Assembly (NCBI RefSeq): GCF_007747795.1
Contig: NZ_CP036275.1
Location: 4,146,001-4,210,000 of the forward strand
Reading direction: 5' to 3'
DNA: 64,000 nt
Source of the DNA: Maioricimonas rarisocia
GTDB lineage: Bacteria; Planctomycetota; Planctomycetia; Planctomycetales; Planctomycetaceae
The notes under the pieces were generated by a model that was not told the DNA's origin, did no database searches, and worked only from the letters and a program-made list of their open reading frames with translations. Made by a program: the position numbers and the translations under genes. Positions 9,327 to 19,050 of the stretch are shown piece after piece (the stretch's first letter is position 1; each line of letters opens with the position of its first letter).

Positions 9327-9697
9327 GGGAGACCTCTCGCCTGGATCATCTGCAGTGCCCCGGGGGCGCAGCGTGCCAGCGTAGGAGCCAGGCGCCCCCT
9401 CCGCAACAGCCAGATGGACGCAAGCCCTTGTGTGGAGTGCTTTTCACGCCACGTTAACACATCCTCGCCATACCTCCGGACTGGACCGCCAGGAAACGCC
9501 CCCGATTGCGCCGCTTTCCCGGATGACCAGACGGGCGGGATCGGTCTTGTCCCATTTCGGACAATGCGGTATTTCACGCTCTCCCCATCATTCCATCCGA
9601 TTCGAACGGGGGCTGTTCGGCTTTCTGCCGACCACGCGGCCCCGTCCCCGATCTCCCCACTCCCTGACCTCTCGCCACCTCCAAGGAGGCGAAATCG
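9327..9697. promoter_or_regulatory. Divergent intergenic region with a small inverted repeat
   Basis: This 371-base gap separates the leftward flippase operon from the rightward SH3 gene. At 9547-9564 there is a perfect inverted repeat, TTGTCC-N6-GGACAA. Its left arm could also be a -35 box, with TATTTC 17 bases later as a poor -10 box. A strong Shine-Dalgarno (AAGGAGG, 9683-9689) belongs to the SH3 gene. No RNA gene or further coding sequence was recognised. Confidence 0.35.
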
Positions 9698-11158
9698 ATG
9701 CGCACTCTCTCCTTTGTACTGCTGATCAGCGTTGCCGGCGCCGCCCCCGCGCGGGCGGCCATCCAGAGCTTTCCCTACCAGGCCGAATGCCGTGCCGACG
9801 ACATCGTCGTACGCAGCGGACCGGGACAGCGTTACTACGCCACCGGCAAGCTCGAACGGGGCACGCAGGTGCAGGTCCACCGGCACGATCCGGGTGGCTG
9901 GTTCATGATCGCTCCGCCACCGGGCAGCTTCAGCTGGATCGACGCCTCACTGGTCAAAGTTACGAACCAGGGAGAAGGGGTCGTCGACGTTCCGCCTCTC
10001 GAGGACGGCCGCGTCCCCCGGGCAATTGTGCGGATCGGCAGCCAGCTCAGCGACGACCACGCCTACTATGGCCGGGAACTCGGTTCCGGCGACAAGGTGA
10101 CGATCCTCGGCGAGAAAACGCTGCAGACCGATCGCGGACCGGTGAAGATGCTCAAGATTGAGCCTCCGGCTCGCGAATACCGGTGGATCAAGGGAGATTT
10201 TGTCGTCCCTGTTGATCCGGAACTGCGGGACGAACTGGTCAGCGATCCGTTTGCCATCCCTCCGCACTCGAAGCTCGCCGAGCCCGAATCCGACGACTCT
10301 CCTGCCGAAATGCCGATTGCCGATGGGGCGACCGGGAGCGACAAGCCGGCCTCCAAGCCGGTCTCCGTCAGCAACGAAGTTGAAACGTCGCTGGAGCGGG
10401 AACTGATCCGCAGCCAGCAGGCAGGGGTCGTGCGTCAGTCCGGCCCGACCGCAAGCGAACTGCGCGACATCCGCGACCAGTTGAGCGACCTGGACCGCCG
10501 ATATTCCGATATGATGGCCCTCGATCCCGGCCACTGGGATCTCGACGGCCTTGCGCGGGAATACACCGAACTGCAGGCGGTGGCGACGCCCGCCATGGCC
10601 AATCAGATCGACCTGCGGCTGGCGGCAATCGACGCCCGGCGGTCGATTCTGGCCGAGTACGAGGACTTCGTCCGCCTGACGACCGAAACCAGCAAGCGGG
10701 ATGCACAGCTGCTCTCGATGCAGAACGCCACCGGCGTGCCGGTCCCCTCAGGGAGCCCGGCTCCCTACGGACCGCCCGCTCCTCCAACCGGCGACATTCC
10801 TCCCATCATGATTCCGACTCCGCCGTCGGCTCCGGTCGAAGCGGCACCTCAGACGCCGGCCCCAGCCTCCCCGCAGCCTTCTGCGGATCAGCCGGAGACC
10901 GGCACGAGCGTCGCCCCACAGCTCAACGGTGCGGGCATCATTCAGCGGGCGAACCGTCCCCTCCCCGGACGCCCCCGCTACGTCCTGATCGCTCCGGACG
11001 GCCGCCTGCTCGCATGGCTTGAAGCCGAAGAGGGCATCGACCTCGAGTCGTATGTCGGACGCGCCATGGGGTTGATCGGTCAGCGGGGATTCGATCGTCG
11101 CCTCGGCGCCGATCTGCTCGTCGTACGACGGCTGGTTCCGGTCCGCCTGAAGCCCTGA
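9698..11158 (+). CDS. Secreted SH3b-domain protein
   Basis: A 486-residue protein with a signal peptide (MRTLSFVLLISVAGAAPARA). After it comes a bacterial SH3 domain at about 25-90 (DIVVRSGPGQRYYATGKLERG and GGWFMIAPP), and a second, less clear SH3-like segment follows at about 110-170. The middle is charged and partly helical, then a long proline-rich linker leads to a small C-terminal domain (RPRYVLIAPDGRLLAWLEAEEG) that looks like another SH3 or OB-like beta domain. A strong AAGGAGG lies eight bases before the ATG. SH3b domains usually bind cell-wall or envelope ligands; the actual role is unknown. Confidence 0.8.
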   Translation: MRTLSFVLLISVAGAAPARAAIQSFPYQAECRADDIVVRSGPGQRYYATGKLERGTQVQVHRHDPGGWFMIAPPPGSFSWIDASLVKVTNQGEGVVDVPPLEDGRVPRAIVRIGSQLSDDHAYYGRELGSGDKVTILGEKTLQTDRGPVKMLKIEPPAREYRWIKGDFVVPVDPELRDELVSDPFAIPPHSKLAEPESDDSPAEMPIADGATGSDKPASKPVSVSNEVETSLERELIRSQQAGVVRQSGPTASELRDIRDQLSDLDRRYSDMMALDPGHWDLDGLAREYTELQAVATPAMANQIDLRLAAIDARRSILAEYEDFVRLTTETSKRDAQLLSMQNATGVPVPSGSPAPYGPPAPPTGDIPPIMIPTPPSAPVEAAPQTPAPASPQPSADQPETGTSVAPQLNGAGIIQRANRPLPGRPRYVLIAPDGRLLAWLEAEEGIDLESYVGRAMGLIGQRGFDRRLGADLLVVRRLVPVRLKP

Positions 11159-11418
11159 ATCGATCCGTCTGGGCGATCGGCACTGACGACAGGTGACGTC
11201 CCAACCGCCGGATTCTTCGTCGCCAAGGCGACCGTCAGTCACGTCTCGACTGACCGCCGCGCCTCTGACGTGAAGCTCCCGTAGAACGGTCCTGCCGCAC
11301 GTGGGTTCACTCCTGAGTGCGACCGCGGCCCCTCTCTGCACGGCAGCAAGGCTAAGTCGGAACGCTGGCTCGCATCATCGTCCGCGACGTCAACTGCGGC
11401 GGCTCCGCGATTGCCGGC

Positions 11419-12705
11419 TCAGGCAGCGCGGCGGGCGACGTTCTGCTCCGCCTGAGGAATGGTGAGGCTCTGAGGCTTCTGGCCGTAGCGTCGCCCATTC
11501 AGAAGCTGACCGATCCAGCTTGAACGAACAAACGCCGCGTACGTCAGCAGCGAGAAGGCCAGGGCGACCGTCAGCACAACCGCGAAGCGGACCGGCGTCG
11601 GCCAGTCGACGCGCGAGAGACTGACGTGCGAAAGCCCTACAATCGGGTGATGAATCAGGTACACCCAGAACGACGCCTCGGCGAAGAACCGCACGGGGGC
11701 CGGCGGCGGCTGACGCAGCATCTCCACACTGCCTCCGAGCAATGCCAGAGTCGACAGCCAGGCGAAGGCGGCGAACGAAGCGGCCAGCAGCCAGCGATCC
11801 GTACCGGCTGTCGACTGATCCACATGGGTGTGGATCAGCGGCAACGCCAGAAAGAAGGCCGCAATCGCTCCGACGCCGGCAACGCCCCAACCGGACGAGA
11901 TCGGCTTTCCCGCTTCCTGCCGATGGGCAAGCCACCAGCCGAACGCAAAGCACGGCACGAAGTACAGCAGGTTCGCCGGCAGGGGCCACCAGGAGTGACG
12001 AAAGCCGATAACGACCTCCGGCTCCCACACCAGTGCGACCGTCGACACTCCGATTCCGGTCGCGACCAGCAGTCCCGCCGGCACGCACGGTGACTGGCGC
12101 GCCAGCAGGATGGACCGTACAGCGAACGTCCGCCGTGGTCCTCGCTCGGATGCATGCAGTCGCTCGGTCAGGCGAATGATTCCCCACGCGGCGGCGCAGT
12201 ACACGAACAGATACTGCAGAAACCACAGATGCGAGACGCCCCACAGACCGGCGCTCACGTCCGGGTCAAGCTTCAGGCTCAAGAGTTTTGAGGGCGCAAT
12301 CCGGTCGTCCCCCACCCAGCCGATCAACCAGGCGTACAGGTCCAGCGGCAGGATGAACACGATCCCGAATGCGAGGGGCCCGAGCAGCCGGCTCGCCCGA
12401 TGCTGCAGGAACTGGTCGGTCCCCTTGCGGCGCATCAGCTGCGCGGCAAGAAGCCCCCCCATCACAAAGAAGACCGGCATCACGAAGCCGTCGGCGGCCC
12501 AGCAGAACGCGTCGATCGCGCTGTCCGGCCGACTGTCCCACGTCGACCAGACCAGGCCCGGCATGCGATGCGTCATGTACGGGATGCCGGCATGGAGCGC
12601 GACGACCACCAGAGCCGTAAACGCCCGCAACCAGTCCAGTCCATGCAGACGTGAACCCGGTGATGACGGATTTCCGGTAGGCAGCGGGAGCGTGCGGGCC
12701 GGCAT
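11419..12705 (-). CDS. Acyltransferase 3 family membrane protein (OafA/YrhL-like)
   Basis: An integral membrane acyltransferase of 428 residues, likely O-acetylating a glycan or other envelope molecule. It opens with the family start GLDWLRAFTALVVVALHAGIPY, whose histidine is the family's conserved catalytic-region residue, and has about ten membrane segments; LIHHPIVGLSH near the C-terminus is also typical. The ATG MPARTLPLPTG was chosen because an upstream start at 12765 would lie inside a long inverted repeat that looks regulatory. The region downstream (11159-11418) contains no recognised feature. Confidence 0.88.
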   Translation of the reverse strand: MPARTLPLPTGNPSSPGSRLHGLDWLRAFTALVVVALHAGIPYMTHRMPGLVWSTWDSRPDSAIDAFCWAADGFVMPVFFVMGGLLAAQLMRRKGTDQFLQHRASRLLGPLAFGIVFILPLDLYAWLIGWVGDDRIAPSKLLSLKLDPDVSAGLWGVSHLWFLQYLFVYCAAAWGIIRLTERLHASERGPRRTFAVRSILLARQSPCVPAGLLVATGIGVSTVALVWEPEVVIGFRHSWWPLPANLLYFVPCFAFGWWLAHRQEAGKPISSGWGVAGVGAIAAFFLALPLIHTHVDQSTAGTDRWLLAASFAAFAWLSTLALLGGSVEMLRQPPPAPVRFFAEASFWVYLIHHPIVGLSHVSLSRVDWPTPVRFAVVLTVALAFSLLTYAAFVRSSWIGQLLNGRRYGQKPQSLTIPQAEQNVARRAA

Positions 12706-12716
12706 TGAGAACCCTG

Positions 12717-12807
12717 GTCTCGGAAGTCTGGTAAAACTGGGAGGCCCGGGCACCGCTCGGATCACCGGGCAGCGTCTCTTACCAGTTTTATCGTCATTTT
12801 CCGAGAC
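12717..12807. repeat. Long interrupted inverted repeat upstream of the acyltransferase gene
   Basis: The left arm holds GTCTCGGAA (12717-12725) and TAAAACTGG (12732-12740). The right arm holds their exact complements CCAGTTTTA (12782-12790) and TTCCGAGAC (12799-12807). A third nested pair GCCCGG/CCGGGC lies at 12744-12749 and 12765-12770. It can form a long hairpin or cruciform in the gap between the PmtA-like gene and the acyltransferase gene. With no T-run it is not an ordinary terminator; an operator or a leader structure is possible. Confidence 0.6.
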
Positions 12808-12879
12808 GAATCTTCTCTACCTTCACCCCCCGAAGTGCCCACGCCAGCCTTCTCCGGGCTCGCCCTCTGTGGGATCGAT

Positions 12880-13539
12880 TCAGTTCCGCGTGTCCGGGAC
12901 CGAACGTGCCTGCAGATGATGGATCCACGCCGGGGGAACGTTGGCGAAAACCCAATCGGTGCCGGTCTTGTGCGACTCGAACCGCTTCTTCAGTTCACGC
13001 CCGACACCCCGCAGCTGCTCGCGGGAGTTGCGGTTGCCCACCACCTGCTTGATGTTCCGGACGTACATGTACTCGAAGAATGAGAATCGCCCGCCGTCTG
13101 CGAGCAGCGAGAGGCATCGATCCATCAGCTCCGCCACGAGATCCGGCGGCAGGTTGTTGAAGGGGATTCCGCAGATGACCAGGTCGTAGGGGGCATCCGC
13201 TTCGAACTCCTGCAGAGGGCAACAGTGGATCTGAGTAATCCCCCGTGCCGGTTTGAGCACCGGATCGGTCTCGAACTTGTGGTTCAGAATATCGACAAAC
13301 CGGGGATTGATCTCAACGAGATCGAGGTGATCGTCGGGGCTGAGGTGCCGGGCCATCCGCCGCGTCACCGGACCGGTTCCCGGTCCGACTTCCAGGATTC
13401 GTCGCGGGGACGAAGTTCTCGCGACAAATCGAGAGAGAGCATCCGAGGCGAAACGTCCACTCGGCAGGACTGCGCCGGTCCATTCGAACTCTTCGATAAA
13501 CTGCCGGAAGAACGTCCAGTTGTCCTTGATCGGGTTCAT
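12880..13539 (-). CDS. PmtA-like phospholipid/rRNA-type methyltransferase
   Basis: A 219-residue class I methyltransferase with the SAM motif RILEVGPGTGPVTRRMARHL (about 48-67), an acidic LDLVEINPRFVDIL, and DLVICGIPFNNLPPDLV as motif IV. This layout fits the PmtA/KsgA-like phospholipid N-methyltransferase group (phosphatidylethanolamine to methylated forms), although related rRNA enzymes look alike. The start MNPIKDNWTFF overlaps the end of the aminotransferase gene by four bases (ATGA), indicating coupled translation. The link between the two activities is not obvious. Confidence 0.72.
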   Translation of the reverse strand: MNPIKDNWTFFRQFIEEFEWTGAVLPSGRFASDALSRFVARTSSPRRILEVGPGTGPVTRRMARHLSPDDHLDLVEINPRFVDILNHKFETDPVLKPARGITQIHCCPLQEFEADAPYDLVICGIPFNNLPPDLVAELMDRCLSLLADGGRFSFFEYMYVRNIKQVVGNRNSREQLRGVGRELKKRFESHKTGTDWVFANVPPAWIHHLQARSVPDTRN

Positions 13540-14462
13540 ACCTGTTGTCCTTTTCCTCCACTTTCGGCCTGTCGCACAATGTCGACGCCCACGCACGAGG
13601 ACCACGCCGAGAGCAGTCGCCGGGCCACCCGCCCCGGACGTCCGTCTCCTACGTCGACCCCGTCCACACGCGTCACCGGCAGCAGGCAGTAAGTCGTCGA
13701 TGTCACAAAAACTTCGTCAGCAGCAGTCAGCCGCTCCACATCAATGTCTTCGCGGCGGCAATGCAGCCCCAGCGAACCGGCCAGCTCGAAAATCCACTCC
13801 AGACTCACTCCCTCCAGCACCTTGCCCACGGACGGTGCCACGATCCGATCCCCTTCCACGATGGCGACATTCCCCGAGTTCGTTTCGGTGATGAATCCAT
13901 CGAGGTCGAGAAGCAACGCCGATGCCCCCGGTACCTTCGAGCGGGCAGCACGGTCCGCCAGGTACCAGTGAAGTCGACTGCGATACTTGATCTGCGGATT
14001 GAGGATCCCGGCCGGGACCTGAGCAATCTCCGGAATGACCAGCGACTGACCTTCTTCGTACTTCGCGGCCCACCGATCGAACGCAAGCGGAAACGTATGC
14101 ACACAGATGGTCGGATCATCCGATTCCTGCAGCCCCTGAGCATACATTGCCTGCGGCCCGCCCGTCACAAAAATCACCACCCCCAGATCGAGCAGTGGCT
14201 CGTCGGGAATCGCGTTGGCTTCGATCAGGCGATTGACGATCGTCTCGAGATCGTCGTCGCTCTGTGAAATTCCGAAACCCACCTCCGCCAAGCTCCGTCG
14301 CAGCCTGTTCAGGTGCTGCTCCAGCCGAAACGGCCGCAACCGAAACGTCCGAATCATGTCCGTGACGGTCGCACCCTGAACGATCCCCAGATCCCAGACC
14401 GGTAGCCGCGCCTCTGCAAAAGGGACCAATGTTCCATTGAGCCAGGCAATCGGGTCGGGCAT
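13536..14462 (-). CDS. Class IV PLP-dependent aminotransferase (IlvE/DAAT/PabC-like)
   Basis: A 308-residue class IV aminotransferase with the family start AWLNGTLVPFAEARLPVWDLG and substrate-binding FRLRPFRLEQHLNRL. The catalytic lysine is expected in NPQIKYRSRLHW, and the PLP-phosphate region is GFITETNSGNVAIVEG. It could be a branched-chain aminotransferase, a D-amino acid aminotransferase or aminodeoxychorismate lyase; the motifs seen do not decide. The ATG MPDPIAWLNG was chosen because the family starts there. A sigma70-like promoter precedes it, and the methyltransferase gene follows with a four-base overlap. Confidence 0.88.
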   Translation of the reverse strand: MPDPIAWLNGTLVPFAEARLPVWDLGIVQGATVTDMIRTFRLRPFRLEQHLNRLRRSLAEVGFGISQSDDDLETIVNRLIEANAIPDEPLLDLGVVIFVTGGPQAMYAQGLQESDDPTICVHTFPLAFDRWAAKYEEGQSLVIPEIAQVPAGILNPQIKYRSRLHWYLADRAARSKVPGASALLLDLDGFITETNSGNVAIVEGDRIVAPSVGKVLEGVSLEWIFELAGSLGLHCRREDIDVERLTAADEVFVTSTTYCLLPVTRVDGVDVGDGRPGRVARRLLSAWSSCVGVDIVRQAESGGKGQQV

Positions 14463-14532
14463 CGGCGTCAACAAACGAACTCTTAACAGAATTTCGGGGC
14501 ACAGTCCGGGGATCGGGGTGAGGCTTTTCCCG

Positions 14533-14562
14533 ATTCTTCTCACGCCGACACGGAATTGTCAA
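14533..14562 (-). promoter_or_regulatory. Putative sigma70 promoter of the aminotransferase-methyltransferase pair
   Basis: On the minus strand TTGACA (perfect -35) is followed after 18 bases by AAGAAT (4 of 6 matches to TATAAT). Transcription would start about 64 bases before the aminotransferase ATG. Confidence 0.4.
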
Positions 14563-14725
14563 TCGGTGAGAAACCCAGAAGCGTCGGCCGATTGTGACGA
14601 AATCTCCACCGTCCCGGCAGCGTCGCCCCCTCAATTCGACGTGACAGCCGTCCGGCCCGAACGTTAAGGTTGCATAACCATACTTCGATCCGTCGGGCCG
14701 CTCCTCATCCACAGGACCACCTCGC

Positions 14726-15919
14726 ATGCGCATACTTGTCGCGTGGGATGATCCCGCGCAGGCCGATCTGCTGAAAATGTATCTGGGCGTCAACGGCAAC
14801 GAAGCCGAAATCGTCTGCGACGGGAATCGCTTCCTTCAGCAGCTCAGTCGCGGCGAACCCTGGGACGCGGTTCTGCTGACCACGACCACTCCCAGTACCG
14901 ATCGGGCCTTCGAGATCTTCGAAGCCGCGCGGAAGATGGCACCGGAAACGCCCATTATCGGTGCATGTCCCGAGACGGACGTGTACCGCATCGCCCGCTT
15001 TCTGACGGGCGGCCTGAGGGGATATGTCATCCGGGATCGCGCCGGAGACTTCATGTTTCTCCTGCAGGCGGTGATCGAAGGAGCCATCAAGCAGGCACAT
15101 GCAGAACGGGAACGGATCGTTGCCGAACGCTTGCGGCGGGAGATCGACTCCGTCCGACGGCTGCAGGAAACGATCATCCCCCGCGACATCGAGAGCCCCC
15201 CCGGCTACGACATCGTGGCCCGCTACGAATCGTCCCAGATCCGTGTGATCGGCGGCCAACCGGTGACTCTGGCCGGAGGCGACTATTACGATGCGTTTGC
15301 CGTCTCCGACGACAGTCTCGTGCTCATCGTCGGCGATGCCTCCGGGCACGGGATGAAGGCCTGCATGTCGATCATGACGATGCATACTCTGATCCGCATG
15401 ATCCGCTCGAACCGGTTTCGCAACACCGCCGATTTCGTCACGCACGTCAACAACGAACTCTGCCAGCAGGCGATCGTCAACGAAGACGGCGGATTCATCA
15501 CGCTGCTGTATGGGATCCTCAACACGCGCACGCACATCCTCGAGTGGACCTCGGCCGGTCATCCCGTGCCGCTGATCCAGGACCTCGATTCGACTGAGGT
15601 CGCTCCCGCCGGCGATGACGAAGCTCCCGGCCTGCCTCTCGGGATTCTGCCGGACGCGGAATACGTCGTCCGCCGCACACCCGTTCCTCCGGGCAGCCGA
15701 CTGCTGATGTACACGGACGGGCTTGCCGAAGCCTTCAGCCCCGAGGCCGAGGGACATCGCGAATTCGGTGAGAAGGGACTGCGTCGCACGCTCAAGGAGA
15801 GTGCGCAGGCCGATCTGAGACAGACGATGCGGGCGCTCTTCGACGCCTCTCACGCGTTTACCGATGGCCAGGGCCGGCATGACGACACGTCCGTGCTGCT
15901 GCTCGAAAGGGATCGGTAG
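14726..15919 (+). CDS. PP2C/SpoIIE-type phosphatase with degenerate receiver domain
   Basis: Residues 1-120 have the shape of a response-regulator receiver (MRILVAWDDPAQADLLKMYL). The strand that should end in the phosphorylated Asp reads WDAVLLTTTTPSTD, so the acceptor is missing and this is probably a pseudo-receiver. A helical linker (about 125-150) joins it to a PPM/SpoIIE phosphatase domain with the metal-binding motifs GGDYYDAF and VGDASGHGMKA, plus WTSAGHPVP and HDDTSVLLLERD. Such enzymes usually dephosphorylate anti-anti-sigma factors in partner-switch signalling. No partner STAS or RsbW gene is nearby. Confidence 0.88.
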   Translation: MRILVAWDDPAQADLLKMYLGVNGNEAEIVCDGNRFLQQLSRGEPWDAVLLTTTTPSTDRAFEIFEAARKMAPETPIIGACPETDVYRIARFLTGGLRGYVIRDRAGDFMFLLQAVIEGAIKQAHAERERIVAERLRREIDSVRRLQETIIPRDIESPPGYDIVARYESSQIRVIGGQPVTLAGGDYYDAFAVSDDSLVLIVGDASGHGMKACMSIMTMHTLIRMIRSNRFRNTADFVTHVNNELCQQAIVNEDGGFITLLYGILNTRTHILEWTSAGHPVPLIQDLDSTEVAPAGDDEAPGLPLGILPDAEYVVRRTPVPPGSRLLMYTDGLAEAFSPEAEGHREFGEKGLRRTLKESAQADLRQTMRALFDASHAFTDGQGRHDDTSVLLLERDR

Positions 15920-16122
15920 CGACCAGAGCGAACGCTCGTCAGCAGAACCGATCGCCCGCGGGCCCTCTGGATGTTGCGTCCCGAGGTCAGGAGGATGACG
16001 TTTCACGTTCCCGGCAGCCCGTGGAACGAGGGACAGGCCGCTGCGCATCGGCTAAGCTTCCCTCCTGCGAGCATCCCGGCCGTCGGGACGCGAGATAACC
16101 GGACCATTCCTCCCTCCTGCCG

Positions 16123-16983
16123 ATGATCTCCCGGATCGAACGTTTCCTGATGTACCCCGCGTCGCGGGCCGCGCGACTCCAGGCGGCCCAGACCGGCCTC
16201 CCGTCGCACGTCGTGCAGGATGTGGTCGCCACGGCCGACGACGGCCTGCACCTCCGGGGGCTGCTCTACGGGACGGAACGCTGCACGGAAGAGGCTGCAC
16301 CGCTGGTCATCTTCTTTCCCGGCAACGGGGGGCACCGGTTGCATCGCCTGCCGACAGCGATGGGACTGCTGTCGCTGGGGTGCGCGGTCCTGCATTTCGA
16401 CTACCGGGGATACGGAGACAATCCGGGAGTCACTTCGGAACCCTCACTTCACGCTGACGCGCTCGCTGTCTGGAAGTACGCCACGCAACATCTGGAGATC
16501 CCTGCCGAACGGATCGTGCTTTTCGGAGAGTCGCTCGGCGGTGCGGTCGCAACCCGCCTGGCCGTGCGGGCCGGGACGCCTCCCGCCGCAGTGGTCCTGA
16601 ACGGCACATTCGCCTCGATGGTCGAGACGGCTGCCTGGCACTACCCTTACCTGCCGATCCGCTGGGTCCTGCGGGACCGCTGGCCATCGATCGATTATGT
16701 CCCGCAGGTCACATCGAGCCTGCTGCAGTTTCACGGTACGGCGGACGACATCGTGCCGCTCGATCATGGGCGGGCGCTGTTCGAAGCGGCCCCCACGCAT
16801 TGTCGCCGCGGCCAGCCGAAATCATTCGTGCCACTCGACGGATACGGACACAACAACATCACGCTCGCCACCATGCGTCCGGAACTGTCCCGGTTCCTGA
16901 TGCGCATCGGCCTGGCCGGCGACAGACTGCAGGAGGCATCCGATGGCCAACAGCTCCGCTCCGGTTGCGTATCTGATCTTTGA
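16123..16983 (+). CDS. Alpha/beta hydrolase (BEM46/ABHD13-like)
   Basis: A 286-residue serine hydrolase. The oxyanion-hole segment is [15 protein letters not shown], the nucleophile elbow is [15 protein letters not shown], the acid is likely in [13 protein letters not shown], and the catalytic histidine is in LDGYGHNNI. The N-terminus ([16 protein letters not shown]) may touch the membrane, as in related proteins. Its 3' end overlaps the exonuclease gene by 41 bases. The substrate is unknown; esterase, thioesterase and lipase are all possible. Confidence 0.85.
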   Translation: MISRIERFLMYPASRAARLQAAQTGLPSHVVQDVVATADDGLHLRGLLYGTERCTEEAAPLVIFFPGNGGHRLHRLPTAMGLLSLGCAVLHFDYRGYGDNPGVTSEPSLHADALAVWKYATQHLEIPAERIVLFGESLGGAVATRLAVRAGTPPAAVVLNGTFASMVETAAWHYPYLPIRWVLRDRWPSIDYVPQVTSSLLQFHGTADDIVPLDHGRALFEAAPTHCRRGQPKSFVPLDGYGHNNITLATMRPELSRFLMRIGLAGDRLQEASDGQQLRSGCVSDL

Positions 16984-17764
16984 CGTCGAGACGGTCGCCG
17001 ACGGCGACCTGATCAACCGCGTCAAGTATCCGGATCAGTCCCTCTCTCCGGCCGAGGCAACCGCCTGCTACCGCAGCGAACTGCTCGAACAGACCGGACG
17101 CGACGTCCTGCCCCACACGTATGTCCTCCCCATTTCGGTCGCGGTCGCCAAGATCGATCCCGAATTCCACCTGATTGACCTCAGCGTGCTGGATGAACCG
17201 GAGTTCCGTCCACACGTGATCACCCGGGGGTTCTGGCAGGGCTGGCGGCACTACGGCAGACCGGCGTTCGTCACCTTCAACGGACGGGGCTATGACCTGC
17301 CCGTCATGGAGATGGCCGCGTACCGCTACGGCTACTCGGTGCCGGAATGGTTCAACGTCGAAGCGCGCAGCTACGAACAGTCGCGGAACCGCTACAACAC
17401 CAGCGCCCACATCGACCTGATGGATCTGGTGAGTAACTTCGGAGCCAGCCGCGTCACGGGGGGACTCAACCTGCTGGCGAACCTGATCGGCAAGCCGGGC
17501 AAGACCGGCATCGACGGGTCGATGGTGCAGGACATGTATGAGTCGGGCAAGGTCGCCGAGATCAACGACTACTGCCGCTGCGACGTGCTCGACACGTACT
17601 TCGTCTTCCTGCGGACCCGCGTCCTGCTGGGACGGCTCTCGCTCGACCAGGAGCAGGAACGGGTCGCCGAGGCACGGAAGTGGATCGAGGAGCGAGCTGC
17701 GGACCGCCCTGCCTACACCCACTATCTTGAAAACTGGGGAAGCTGGCAGCCACCTGAGGACTGA
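16943..17764 (+). CDS. Predicted 3'-5' exonuclease, PolB-like DEDD superfamily
   Basis: A 273-residue stand-alone exonuclease domain. The acidic residues expected for two-metal catalysis are visible: [10 protein letters not shown] (Exo I), [16 protein letters not shown] (Exo II) and [14 protein letters not shown] (Exo III), with [15 protein letters not shown] between. This order matches the family of predicted 3'-5' exonucleases related to the DNA polymerase B proofreading domain. The ATG lies inside the end of the hydrolase gene in another frame, so the two are probably co-transcribed. A role in DNA or RNA maintenance is inferred. Confidence 0.85.
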   Translation: MANSSAPVAYLIFDVETVADGDLINRVKYPDQSLSPAEATACYRSELLEQTGRDVLPHTYVLPISVAVAKIDPEFHLIDLSVLDEPEFRPHVITRGFWQGWRHYGRPAFVTFNGRGYDLPVMEMAAYRYGYSVPEWFNVEARSYEQSRNRYNTSAHIDLMDLVSNFGASRVTGGLNLLANLIGKPGKTGIDGSMVQDMYESGKVAEINDYCRCDVLDTYFVFLRTRVLLGRLSLDQEQERVAEARKWIEERAADRPAYTHYLENWGSWQPPED

Positions 17765-17795
17765 CGGCGTGCCGAGCGAACTCCCGGCATGCCGC

Positions 17796-18866
17796 TCAGC
17801 GGCGAGCCGGAATCGGAGTCGCTTCTGCTGCAGCGGGAATCTCCCCGGGAGGGGTCGGACGGAGCTCCGGATACAGTCGCAGGTCCCGAACGCTGATCGA
17901 CAGCCCCGCCCCAGTTTCGGGCTCAATCGAGAGCTGAAACTGGAACCGGTCGAGAGCCCCCATGTTGCTTCGTGGTTTCGCTTCCAGGACAACAACGGCT
18001 GCACCGGCCCCCACAACCTTCCAGTCGTAGAGAGAAAGCAGTTGCTCAGCCGAGGCTTCGAACAGCCGGGCAAAGGCAACCATCGACTCTGCAGAATCAA
18101 CATGGGAGCTGGCCGCCGGCGGTTCACCACCGACCGCCGTCAGCATCTCCTGAGTGACGGTGCTGCGATACCCGGCAGCAGGCGAAACAGTGGTCGGCTG
18201 GGGGTGTGCCGTCATCCTTTCGGATCCGCTGGCGATCCACGTCCGATGTTGCACGACCCTCACGCCGTTGACGCGCCGGTACCGCACCCATTGGCGAAGA
18301 AGCTGCTCGATATCCACGTCGTATTCCGCTGCACCGGTGCCTTCCGTTTCGGGAGAGACGAACGCTACGGTGTGAATGACAGGGGCCGATGGCGAGTCCG
18401 CCGCTGCCACCTGCAGGACCATCGGGCCGGGGCGTGCCTTCCGCTGCTGAATGGCGACCGGTCGGGGAGTCCCGTCGGAGGCGACGAAGTGGATCGAGGC
18501 CGGCAGACCGGTCGATGTGTCCACCGTAATCTCGAGCTGGCTGTAGAAGAGCTGATCGACCGTATCGCGTGGCGTGCCGATCAGGTGAGTCGTTCCGTCA
18601 GCCTGCAGTTCCACACACCACTCGAACCGCTCCTGCAGCTCCTTCGCATCAACAGCACCGAGCAGTTCCGACGCGGCCTCCAGTTCGTGGGCCGAATGCA
18701 CCGCTCCGTAGCGGGTCCGCAGAACAGCGGGAGACAGTCGCGGCCCCTGCCGGGAGGCTTCCGCCCAGCGGGCCAGAATCTCTTCGGTCGTCGGCTCGGC
18801 CGCATCCGCAGACGTAGTGAGAACGCCGGCCAGAACGGCCACTGTCAGGAGCATCCGTGCAAACAT
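17796..18866 (-). CDS. Secreted hypothetical protein, LolA-like or planctomycete-specific
   Basis: The 356-residue product starts with a clean signal peptide (MFARMLLTVAVLAGVLTTSADAA), which decided the start over a long open leader upstream. The next segment (PTTEEILARWAEASRQ) and the beta-rich remainder resemble planctomycete lipoprotein-carrier-like proteins, but no diagnostic motif is present. It ends 31 bases from the facing exonuclease gene and lies downstream of the haem-binding giant on the same strand. Function unknown. Confidence 0.7.
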   Translation of the reverse strand: MFARMLLTVAVLAGVLTTSADAAEPTTEEILARWAEASRQGPRLSPAVLRTRYGAVHSAHELEAASELLGAVDAKELQERFEWCVELQADGTTHLIGTPRDTVDQLFYSQLEITVDTSTGLPASIHFVASDGTPRPVAIQQRKARPGPMVLQVAAADSPSAPVIHTVAFVSPETEGTGAAEYDVDIEQLLRQWVRYRRVNGVRVVQHRTWIASGSERMTAHPQPTTVSPAAGYRSTVTQEMLTAVGGEPPAASSHVDSAESMVAFARLFEASAEQLLSLYDWKVVGAGAAVVVLEAKPRSNMGALDRFQFQLSIEPETGAGLSISVRDLRLYPELRPTPPGEIPAAAEATPIPARR

Positions 18867-19050
18867 GGTGACGTCCGGGAAGAAGGGCGTGGGAACGGCG
18901 CCGGACCGTCCCGGATCGATCCATGATCCGGGCGACGAGGGGGGAAGGCCCCCGTTGAAGGGGGCGGAGTCTACCACCGATCCCGCCACCGGGAGAAGAC
19001 GTCTTTCATGCGCGGCGAACAGGGCCTTCCCGGCGACGAGGAAGGGCCCG

